Part shown: positions 1-6,193 of the stretch, one piece after another
Numbering within the stretch: the stretch's first letter is position 1
Layout of the letters: each line of letters starts with the position of its first letter
Source: an uncultured Prevotella sp.
GTDB taxonomy: Bacteria > Bacteroidota > Bacteroidia > Bacteroidales > Bacteroidaceae
Direction of reading: 5' to 3'
Length of the DNA stretch: 6,575 nucleotides
NCBI GenBank assembly: GCA_900547085.1
Contig: URFI01000135.1
Coordinates: 1-6,575, forward strand
Program-made: the position numbers and the translations under genes
The notes under the pieces: generated by a model
Seen by the model: only the letters and a program-made list of their open reading frames with translations
Told to the model about the DNA's origin: nothing
Database searches by the model: none

Positions 1-541
1 ATTCAATCTTCTGTGTTTGCAAACTCATTTCTCTGAGTTGTTGTGATAGCGAGGCAGTATTCTTAGATGTTTCTGAATTTGTGTGCTGAATGGCTTGTTG
101 CAATTGTTCGATGTTCATCTTAAGTGGTTTCGTTAGATGCTCCATCGATTCGTTATTGGTTGTCTTCAGCCTTTCCGAAGTCTGTTCTAAGATGCGTGTT
201 GCTAAATTTGAGAATTGCTCTTGAACGGTCTTCAGTTGTTGTTCAAATTGCTCGCGGCGCATTTCTGTCTCTTTCGAATGCGATGCTTGTTCTGATTCCA
301 ACTGCGTGGTTACTCGCTCCAGTTCGAGCTTGATTGCTATTAACTGCTGCTGTTGTTCTGCTTGCTCACGCTGAAGTCGGTCACGTTCTGCTTGCAATTG
401 TGTGCCAAGTTCTTGTTCGTGCGCCAATTGTTGATTCGACAAAACGTTGCTGGTCTCCAGTTTTTTCAGCTTTCCGTTTAACAAGAAAAAGACAACGATT
501 GCTCCAACGACGAGGCCTATGGCTAAGTATATGAATTCCAT
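1..541 (-). CDS. rmuC: DNA recombination protein RmuC, N-terminal part (3' end beyond window)
   Basis: The 180 visible codons encode a short N-terminal membrane segment (about residues 3-21, IYLAIGLVVGAIVVFFLLN), then a long, Gln/Glu-rich, almost uninterrupted helix (about 24-135) typical of a coiled coil. The start of the conserved RmuC core follows (about 138-180, containing PLKMNIEQLQQAIQ and NTASLSQQLREM). This anchor, coiled coil and RmuC-domain order is the family architecture. Full-length members are usually about 400-500 residues, so more than half of the protein, including the nuclease-like PD-(D/E)XK core, lies past the left edge. RmuC is known as a factor that limits recombination at inverted repeats; a nuclease role is predicted from the fold. 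The start at 541 is chosen because it gives the intact membrane anchor. A strong promoter lies directly upstream, so the gene need not depend on the MATE transcript 49 nt before it. Family identity is secure; the partial state is due only to the window edge. Confidence 0.9.
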   Translation of the reverse strand, partial: MEFIYLAIGLVVGAIVVFFLLNGKLKKLETSNVLSNQQLAHEQELGTQLQAERDRLQREQAEQQQQLIAIKLELERVTTQLESEQASHSKETEMRREQFEQQLKTVQEQFSNLATRILEQTSERLKTTNNESMEHLTKPLKMNIEQLQQAIQHTNSETSKNTASLSQQLREMSLQTQKIE

Positions 542-545
542 ATTG

Positions 546-576
546 CAAAGATAATTGATTTGGCATGCATCTCAAA
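546..576 (-). promoter_or_regulatory. Bacteroidetes-type promoter for rmuC
   Basis: On the minus strand TTTG (573-576) is followed by exactly 19 nt and then TATCTTTG (546-553). This matches the Bacteroidetes sigma factor consensus TTTG-N19-TAnnTTTG at every defined base. The -7 box ends only 4 nt before the rmuC ATG (539-541), so the transcript would begin within a few bases of the start codon. It lies wholly inside the 49-nt gap between the MATE stop and the rmuC start. Confidence 0.7.
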
Positions 577-590
577 ACGTTGACGACATT

Positions 591-1889
591 TTATTTTTGC
601 ACCCAATTGAGATGCATTCTTCGATACAACAACCATTGTATGCCTCCTCTCAAGCCTAAATAGACAATGAAAGCCAGCCATAGAGCGTGATTACCCCAGT
701 AGCTTTGCAGGGCAAGGTACAACACGAAGAAGACAAGAGCTGATACCACTGAAGATACCAGCATGCCCCTCGTGGCCGTAAGTCCAATAAAAATACCGTC
801 ATAGACAAAGGCCGATACGCTGACAATAGGAATCATCACGGCCCACCAGAAATATGCTTCGGCAGATTGCACGACAACAGCTTCGTTGGTCAACAGCATC
901 AGAAAGCCATTGCCTCCAACCGCATAGACCAGCGTGAACACCACAGCCATGATGGCTCCCCATGCGAACAAGCTGTTGTAGACCCTGTCAAAGGCCAGCT
1001 TATTCGCTGCACTATAATACTTTCCACTAAGGGCTTCTCCGGCGTAAGCAAATCCATCCATGACGTAAGAGAAAAGGGTGAACAAGGTCATTAAGAGCGT
1101 ATTGACAGACAGGATGATGGCCCCTTGCCTCGATCCGGCTGAAATGAAAAAGAAATTAACACCAACCAGGAAAAGCGTTCGTATGAAAATATCCCGGTTG
1201 ACGGCAAAGAATCGAACCATTGTGCTTCGCTTAAACAAGTCGTCTTTCCAATTATATTCAGCCAACCTGCCATAATACCGCTTCCAACAGTACAAGGCAA
1301 GTAGGAAACCGGTCCACTGTGCCGTCAACGTTCCCAACGCTACACCTTGGATTTTCATGCCAAATCCAAATACAAAGGTCACGCTTGCAACGATATTCAC
1401 GATGTTTTGAAAGATGGATACCAACATGGGAATTCGCGTATTTTGCATGCCTATAAACCATCCCGTCAATCCGTATAGCCCCAACATGGCTGGTGCGCCC
1501 CAAATGCAAATGGAAAAATAAATCGCTGCCTGTTCCGCAATTTGTTCTGTGGGCTGCATGATGGACAGTGCCATCCAACGAATTGGAAGTTGGAAGACGA
1601 TGAAAGTCGCAGCAATGGCCGTACTGATGGTTAACGAACGAACCAACAATCTCATGGCTTCGGTCAAATCACGTTTTCCTAATGCTTGAGATGTCATGCC
1701 GCTGGTACCCATCCGCAAGAATCCAAAGAGCCAATACAGCACATTGAAAATCATGGTGCCAATGGCGATGGCTCCAATATAAATCACATCACCCATGTGT
1801 CCCACAATGGTCAGGTCGATGATACCTAATAGGGGAACGGTGATGTTTGAGATGATGGATGGCAACGCCAACTTAAATACTTGCTTCAT
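591..1889 (-). CDS. MATE family efflux transporter (DinF-like)
   Basis: This 432-residue protein is almost entirely hydrophobic, with about 12 membrane segments in two six-helix halves, the usual size and layout of a MATE transporter. The family exports drugs, organic cations or metabolites across the inner membrane in exchange for H+ or Na+. The first helix carries LALPSIISNITVPLLG followed by IIDLTIVGHMGD, the typical MATE TM1 signature, with Pro19 and the acidic Asp25 placed like the proton-coupling residues of DinF-type members. Further family-like segments are GTSGMTSQALGKRD (about 61-74) and the glycine-rich GLYGLTGWFIGMQNTRIP (about 137-154), the end of the first half. The sequence looks closest to the DinF branch, but the substrate cannot be read from it. 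The gene lies 92 nt downstream of relA on the same strand, with no convincing terminator or promoter between, so read-through from relA is possible. The ATG at 1889 begins directly with the amphipathic entry into TM1, as expected for the family. Confidence 0.9.
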   Translation of the reverse strand: MKQVFKLALPSIISNITVPLLGIIDLTIVGHMGDVIYIGAIAIGTMIFNVLYWLFGFLRMGTSGMTSQALGKRDLTEAMRLLVRSLTISTAIAATFIVFQLPIRWMALSIMQPTEQIAEQAAIYFSICIWGAPAMLGLYGLTGWFIGMQNTRIPMLVSIFQNIVNIVASVTFVFGFGMKIQGVALGTLTAQWTGFLLALYCWKRYYGRLAEYNWKDDLFKRSTMVRFFAVNRDIFIRTLFLVGVNFFFISAGSRQGAIILSVNTLLMTLFTLFSYVMDGFAYAGEALSGKYYSAANKLAFDRVYNSLFAWGAIMAVVFTLVYAVGGNGFLMLLTNEAVVVQSAEAYFWWAVMIPIVSVSAFVYDGIFIGLTATRGMLVSSVVSALVFFVLYLALQSYWGNHALWLAFIVYLGLRGGIQWLLYRRMHLNWVQK

Positions 1890-1981
1890 AATTGCTGCCT
1901 AAGACAATGCGAATATATTGATTTTTATCATTATACTTAGCTGGTATCTAGATGAAAAGAGAGGGCAAAAAGATTCTTTAT

Positions 1982-4189
1982 TTACAGTCTGGTCACTTGT
2001 TTTACTCCTTTCACCGTTTGTAATTTCTTGATCAAAGCATCCAGCTTCGTCACATCATCCAATTGAACAGAAAGATTACCACTGAACAATCCGTCGTTTG
2101 AATCGATATTGATGGAACGCATCACTATCCTCTCTTCTTTAGAGAGAATGCTGGTAATGTTGTTCACTATTCCGATATCGTCATTCCCTATGATGCGCAG
2201 TACGATGGTATACAATGCCCCATTTTGTCCGCTCCATCTGGCTTTCACCATTCGATACCCGAATCTCTTCCTCATCTCCGGTGCGTTGGGACAATCTTTC
2301 CTATGTATTTTGATGCCGCCACTGACCGTTACAAACCCAAAGACGTCGTCACCATAGATAGGATGACAGCACTGAGCCAACGTGTAATCGATGCCCTTCA
2401 GGTTCTTGTCAATGACCAACACGTCAGATTGACTGGTCATTTGTCCGTCAGGATGCTCCAAACTGAACTCATCTGCACGTTGAACTGCCTTCAGAGTGTT
2501 AACGTTCAATTCTTTGTCGCGCAGTTCTACATACCTGTCAATGATGTCGTTAGGATCAAGTTTCTCATCAGCTATTTGCTTGTAAAAGTCTGATATCTCC
2601 TTGTATCCCATCTTCTTCACCAGGTGGTTCATGATGGTTTCGTCCAGTTCCACCTTCTTGTTCTTGAATCGACGCTCCAGTAATTCCTTGGCATAAAGAC
2701 CATCTTTCACCTGAGTTTCTTTCAATGCCAGGCGTATTTTGGCTTTTGCCTTGCTGGTCTTGACGATTTTCAGCCAACTCTGGTTTGGTTTTTGGTTGCT
2801 TTGCGTCAATATCTCAACCGTGTCACCCGATTTCAATTGTTCCCTAATAGGAACATTCTTGTTGTTGATGCGCGCGCCAACACATTTGCTACCTACGTCA
2901 GAGTGAATGTAATAGGCAAAGTCCAAGACCGTAGCCCCACTGGGGAACTTCTTGATTTCACCTTTTGGCGTGAACACATATACCTCGTCTTCGTATAGAT
3001 CCAGTTTGAACTGATCCATTACTTGTAAGTCGTCACCCGCTTCCAAGGCTGTTCTTATGCTGGCCAACCATTCGTCGATGTTGCCCTGACTCTTGATGCC
3101 TTTATATCGCCAATGCGCAGCCAAGCCCCGCTCTGCAATCTCGTCCATTCGTTCAGTACGTATCTGTACCTCAACCCATTTGTTCTCTGGTCCTAAAACG
3201 GTGATGTGCAAACTCTCATATCCATTGGATTTTGGAACCGAGAGCCAGTCGCGCAATCGCTTTGGGTTGAGCTGATACATGTCCGTGATGATGGAGTAGA
3301 CCTGCCAACATTGCATCTTTTCTTTCTCCAAAGGCGCATCCAAGATAATACGTATGGCAAAGAGATCATAGATACCTTCGAAGTTACATTTCTGCTTCTT
3401 CATCTTTTGCCATATAGAATGGATGCTCTTGGTGCGTCCCTTCATCTGAAATTTCAAGCCCGCATCTTCCAACTTCTGCTGAATAGGATTGATGAAGCTC
3501 GCAATATAACTGTCACGAGCCTTTTTCGTTGCATTGAGCTTATCCTTAATCATGTAATAAGCATCATGCTCAAGGTATTTCAAACTCAGGTCTTCCAGCT
3601 CGCTCTTCAGTTGATAAAGCCCCAATTTATGGGCTAAGGGAGCATACAAATAGCTTGCCTCCTCACTCACCTGTCGCTTTGCCTCCACGTTTTCAGCATC
3701 CCTGATATGGCGCATCAAGTTCACGCGATCAGCAATCATAATCAAGATAACACGCATGTCCTCAGCAAAGGTGAGCAGCAGATTCCTGAAATTCTCACTT
3801 TCAACCACAGGATTCTTGCTATACAGTGCATTAATTCTTACCAGACCATGAATGATATGTGCTAGTACCTCACCATATTTGGTGCTAACGTCATCAATGT
3901 CCAAGTAACCGTTGACCACACTTTGGTACAGCAAGATAGCAACCACGCCATCCCTTTTCAGGCCAATCTCGTTGACGGCAATTTCTGCTGTCTGCATCGA
4001 GTTTAACACTGGGTTCAACCCAAAGGCATCTCTTGTGATGAGGCCATTCTCCAGAGATGTCTTCAAATGCGATTTGATGTTTGCTTCATCGTTTTCCTGA
4101 AAAGAATCGCCAATTGCTTCTTTGATGCGTTTGAATATGGCTATGTATTCAGATTTTTCCGACGCAAGGAATTCAAACTTTGTATCCAT
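1982..4189 (-). CDS. relA: RelA/SpoT family (p)ppGpp synthetase with degenerate hydrolase domain
   Basis: This is a full-length long RSH protein of 735 residues, which transfers pyrophosphate from ATP to GDP/GTP to make the stringent-response alarmone. Order of parts: HD hydrolase-like domain (about 30-200), synthetase (about 235-365), TGS (about 399-462), helical region, Cys-rich zinc-finger/CC region (about 590-650; C607, C608, H609, H629, C633) and C-terminal ACT (about 658-735). The synthetase looks intact: GRTKSIHSIWQKMK (251-264), YDLFAIRI with D275, PKSNGYESLH (319-328), and VEVQIRT with the catalytic-type E340. The hydrolase centre is lost: the canonical LLHDVVED reads LLYQSVVN (86-93), the upstream metal His is N63, and the ADRLHNMR motif reads ADRVNLMR (153-160). 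I therefore infer a synthesis-only enzyme, like gammaproteobacterial RelA, needing a separate SpoT-like hydrolase elsewhere. The C-terminal half implies ribosome-linked control. The gene is divergent from the DUF4301 gene. The symbol reflects inferred activity, not proven orthology to E. coli relA. Confidence 0.93.
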   Translation of the reverse strand: MDTKFEFLASEKSEYIAIFKRIKEAIGDSFQENDEANIKSHLKTSLENGLITRDAFGLNPVLNSMQTAEIAVNEIGLKRDGVVAILLYQSVVNGYLDIDDVSTKYGEVLAHIIHGLVRINALYSKNPVVESENFRNLLLTFAEDMRVILIMIADRVNLMRHIRDAENVEAKRQVSEEASYLYAPLAHKLGLYQLKSELEDLSLKYLEHDAYYMIKDKLNATKKARDSYIASFINPIQQKLEDAGLKFQMKGRTKSIHSIWQKMKKQKCNFEGIYDLFAIRIILDAPLEKEKMQCWQVYSIITDMYQLNPKRLRDWLSVPKSNGYESLHITVLGPENKWVEVQIRTERMDEIAERGLAAHWRYKGIKSQGNIDEWLASIRTALEAGDDLQVMDQFKLDLYEDEVYVFTPKGEIKKFPSGATVLDFAYYIHSDVGSKCVGARINNKNVPIREQLKSGDTVEILTQSNQKPNQSWLKIVKTSKAKAKIRLALKETQVKDGLYAKELLERRFKNKKVELDETIMNHLVKKMGYKEISDFYKQIADEKLDPNDIIDRYVELRDKELNVNTLKAVQRADEFSLEHPDGQMTSQSDVLVIDKNLKGIDYTLAQCCHPIYGDDVFGFVTVSGGIKIHRKDCPNAPEMRKRFGYRMVKARWSGQNGALYTIVLRIIGNDDIGIVNNITSILSKEERIVMRSINIDSNDGLFSGNLSVQLDDVTKLDALIKKLQTVKGVKQVTRL

Positions 4190-4212
4190 CTATTTGCCTT
4201 AAAGTATACATG

Positions 4213-4220
4213 CAAAGATA
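4213..4220 (-). promoter_or_regulatory. -7 promoter box upstream of relA
   Basis: The minus strand reads TATCTTTG here, a perfect TAnnTTTG match, 23 nt before the relA ATG. Transcription would start near 4210, giving a leader of about 21 nt. No good TTTG is found at the 19-20 nt spacing, so the -33 element is weak or absent and the call rests on the -7 box and its position in the divergent intergenic region. Confidence 0.55.
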
Positions 4221-4262
4221 ATGTTTTTATTGTAAACTAATGTGTATTTCATGAAAAGTAAC

Positions 4263-4270
4263 TATCTTTG
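4263..4270 (+). promoter_or_regulatory. -7 promoter box upstream of the DUF4301 gene
   Basis: The plus strand reads TATCTTTG here, a perfect TAnnTTTG match. It faces away from the identical relA box, 42 nt apart (box edge to box edge). The predicted start near 4273 gives a leader of about 53 nt before the ATG at 4327. A weak -33 candidate is TGTG at 4241-4244 (18-nt spacer). The ATG has only an AAAGAA stretch 6 nt upstream, with no real Shine-Dalgarno sequence, which is common in Bacteroidetes. Confidence 0.55.
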
Positions 4271-4326
4271 TATCAAATACGCAAACTTATACTTATATCC
4301 TTTCGCTAATTTATAAAGAACTCAAT

Positions 4327-5844
4327 ATGACACAACAAGATCTTCAACAAATTTCTCCAAAAGGTATTACAGAAGAACAAATCAATCAGCAGTTGGAAGA
4401 CATTAAAAACGGCTTCCCATTTCTTCCAATCAAGGCGCCAGCCAGTGTTGAGTATGGTATTGTTTTGCTGGACGAAGTAATGAAAAAGCATTATGTAGAG
4501 TTGTGGAATCAGTACAAACAGGGCGACCATCGCATCGTAAAGTTTGTACCTGCTTCGGGTGCTGCCAGCCGTATGTTCAAAAATCTCTATGCGTTTTTGC
4601 ATGCCGACTATACGGTTCCAACGACAGATTTCGAAAAAGAGTTCTTCACTAACCTCAAGAAATTTGCTTTTTACGAAGAACTCACAGAGGTATGCGAACA
4701 AAACGAAGGTGTAAAAGCGGCTAAGCTTATCGCCCAAGGTCAATATAAAACAGTGGTGGAGAACCTTTTGGAGCCGAAAGGACTCAACTATGGCAACCTG
4801 CCCAAGGGGCTGTTGTTGTTCCACGATTATGACGATGCGCCACGTACACCCATGGAAGAACATTTGGTAGAAGCTGCCTTGTATGCCAGCTGCCATGGCG
4901 ACTCTTACATTCATTTTACGGTATCACACCAGCATTTGGAGCTGTTCAAGCAGCGGGTTGAAAAGGTTGTTGATAGATTCACAAAGCGATACAAGGTACA
5001 ATTCCATGTGTCGTTCTCCGAACAAAAGCCCAGCACCGACACCATCGCAGCGAACATGGATAATACGCCATTCAGAAATGAAGACGGAACTCTGCTCTTT
5101 AGGCCGGGAGGTCATGGTGCCTTAATCGAAAACCTCAATGACATTGATGCTGATGTTGTTTTCATTAAAAACATCGACAACGTGGTTCCTGACCGCTTGA
5201 AGACCGATACCGTTACCTACAAGCAAGTGATTGGTGGCGTGTTGATTGAGCTACAGGAAAAATGTTTCAAATACTTGCGCCTGTTGGAAAGCGGAAAATT
5301 CTCACATGAGGAGTTGGAGGAAATCATACGATTTGTACAACGTGACCTGATGTGCCGCAATGAGAAATTAAAACACATGGAAGATGAGGTGCTCTTCCCA
5401 TATCTTCGTGGAAAACTTAACCGGCCTCTGCGTGTGTGTGGGATGGTCAGAAATATTGGTGAACCCGGCGGAGGTCCTTTCATTATTTATAGTAAAGACG
5501 GCGCAACCAGTCCGCAAATCCTTGAGTCCAGTCAGATAGACAAGAACAATGAGGAATACGTTAAGATGTTCAATGAGGGAACGCATTTCAATCCGGTAGA
5601 CCTGGTTTGTGCTTTGAAAGATTATCAGGGAAAGCCATTCAACTTGCCCGATTTCGTAGACAAGGAAACGGGTTTCATCTCTACTAAAAGTAAAGATGGT
5701 AAAGAGTTGAAAGCATTAGAGTTACCTGGATTGTGGAATGGAGCCATGAGTAACTGGAATACGGTATTTGTAGAGGTTCCATTGTCCACATTCAACCCAG
5801 TAAAAACCGTGAATGATTTGTTGAGAGAGCAACATCAACCCTAA
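4327..5844 (+). CDS. DUF4301 domain protein, nucleotidyltransferase-like, function unknown
   Basis: This 505-residue soluble protein, with no signal peptide or membrane segment, matches the DUF4301 family, which is found mainly in Bacteroidetes at about this length. Its function is not established. Several motifs recall UDP-sugar pyrophosphorylase-type nucleotidyltransferases of GT-A fold. VPASGAASRMFK (74-85) resembles the glycine-rich NTP-binding loop that ends in a catalytic Arg and Lys; FRPGGHGAL (258-266) resembles the P-x-G-(N/H)-G nucleotide-binding turn; and FIKNIDNVV (279-287) resembles the N-x-D-N metal/sugar-phosphate strand. Other conspicuous conserved-looking segments are LFHDYDDAPRTPMEEHLVEA (164-183) and a glycine-rich turn near 377-384 (IGEPGGGP). 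I infer, from motifs only, that it may activate a sugar or similar phosphate with a nucleotide; the substrate is unknown. It is transcribed divergently from relA and alone, and is followed by a terminator-like hairpin. The ATG at 4327 is the first in-frame start after the promoter box. DUF assignment is confident; the enzymatic role is tentative. Confidence 0.85.
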   Translation: MTQQDLQQISPKGITEEQINQQLEDIKNGFPFLPIKAPASVEYGIVLLDEVMKKHYVELWNQYKQGDHRIVKFVPASGAASRMFKNLYAFLHADYTVPTTDFEKEFFTNLKKFAFYEELTEVCEQNEGVKAAKLIAQGQYKTVVENLLEPKGLNYGNLPKGLLLFHDYDDAPRTPMEEHLVEAALYASCHGDSYIHFTVSHQHLELFKQRVEKVVDRFTKRYKVQFHVSFSEQKPSTDTIAANMDNTPFRNEDGTLLFRPGGHGALIENLNDIDADVVFIKNIDNVVPDRLKTDTVTYKQVIGGVLIELQEKCFKYLRLLESGKFSHEELEEIIRFVQRDLMCRNEKLKHMEDEVLFPYLRGKLNRPLRVCGMVRNIGEPGGGPFIIYSKDGATSPQILESSQIDKNNEEYVKMFNEGTHFNPVDLVCALKDYQGKPFNLPDFVDKETGFISTKSKDGKELKALELPGLWNGAMSNWNTVFVEVPLSTFNPVKTVNDLLREQHQP

Positions 5845-5890
5845 TCTTTCACGCTGCTGGCTGATTTTAAAATAATGATTGCACCCATGG

Positions 5891-5945
5891 AAAGGTGTAC
5901 GCTAAACCTTGAACATGTCAAGACTTGGCGCACACCTTTTACTTT
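5891..5945 (+). terminator. Nested hairpin, probable terminator of the DUF4301 gene
   Basis: AAAGGTGTACGC (5891-5902) pairs with GCGCACACCTTT (5928-5939) through 11 of 12 positions, with one A/C mismatch at 5899/5931. Inside it, CTTGA (5908-5912) pairs with TCAAG (5918-5922) around a 5-nt loop. The outer stem ends in TTTT, and ACTTT follows. It begins 46 nt after the DUF4301 stop. The stem is long and its inner part GC-rich, but the U-tract is short and interrupted, so efficiency is uncertain. Confidence 0.55.
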
Positions 5946-6052
5946 GAGTGTCTTGAACAAATGTTGCTTCATATAACTGTTTCTTTCCTCCGTTGGTCTT
6001 AAATTCTTCTTGCTGCTTCATTTTGATGAAGGAGATTGGTGACAGAATGGCT

Positions 6053-6130
6053 CATTATATTTAGGTATGAAACAACCCTGAAATAGGTACTTCTTTCTTG
6101 CATTCATCAATCAAATACCTAAATATTATG
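6053..6130. repeat. 16-bp imperfect inverted repeat next to hemerythrin promoter
   Basis: CATTATATTTAGGTAT (6053-6068) and ATACCTAAATATTATG (6115-6130) are reverse complements at 15 of 16 positions, with the inner 12 bp perfect. They are separated by 46 nt. The right arm ends directly at the predicted -33 element (ATTG, 6131-6134). A second, offset inverted pair, TTGATGAA (6023-6030) and TTCATCAA (6103-6110), overlaps the same area. The arms could be two sites for a regulator or a looped operator. They lie upstream of the predicted start and so should not be in the hemerythrin mRNA. Confidence 0.55.
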
Positions 6131-6162
6131 ATTGTGTCATTCGCAAATAATTTATATTTTTG
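6131..6162 (+). promoter_or_regulatory. Bacteroidetes-type promoter for the hemerythrin gene
   Basis: ATTG (6131-6134) is followed by a 20-nt spacer and TATTTTTG (6155-6162), a full match to the TAnnTTTG -7 element with a 3-of-4 match at -33. Transcription should start near 6165, giving a leader of roughly 29 nt. A GAGGG sequence (6182-6186) lies 7 nt before the ATG at 6194 and can serve as an unusually good ribosome binding site for this phylum. Confidence 0.65.
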
Positions 6163-6193
6163 CAAACTGATACATAATCATGAGGGTAATACA

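Larger units (their letters stand above)
5946..6193. other. Non-coding stretch between DUF4301 terminator and hemerythrin gene
   Basis: Together with 5845-5945 this makes a 349-nt gap without a supported gene. It is AT-rich and holds an imperfect inverted repeat (6053-6130), a promoter (6131-6162) and the hemerythrin leader. Between about 5946 and 6050 I see no coding signal, RNA gene or known riboswitch motif. A small RNA cannot be excluded from sequence alone. Confidence 0.5.

Noticed and set aside
124..534. Plus-strand ORFs opposite rmuC
   Set aside because: They are antisense shadows of the clear minus-strand rmuC frame and have no family resemblance or start signals.
1910..1917. TATATTCG on the minus strand as a MATE promoter -7 box
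   Set aside because: One mismatch to TAnnTTTG in an AT-rich gap and no TTTG at 19-20 nt spacing; too weak to call.
1967..1980. AAAGA/TCTTT palindrome just after the relA stop as a terminator
   Set aside because: The arms are only 5 bp with a one-base centre, so no real hairpin can form, and there is no GC-rich stem.
3206..3637. 143-codon plus-strand ORF opposite relA
   Set aside because: It lies fully inside the conserved synthetase-coding region on the other strand and shows no domain or promoter.
4306..4914. 202-codon minus-strand ORF opposite the DUF4301 gene
   Set aside because: It overlaps a well-supported plus-strand gene, starts inside it, and its Phe/Leu-rich product is typical of an antisense reading of a coding strand.
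5875..5976. A 33-codon plus-strand ORF just after the DUF4301 gene
   Set aside because: It runs straight through the terminator-like hairpin, has no ribosome binding site or promoter box, and its product resembles nothing I recognise.
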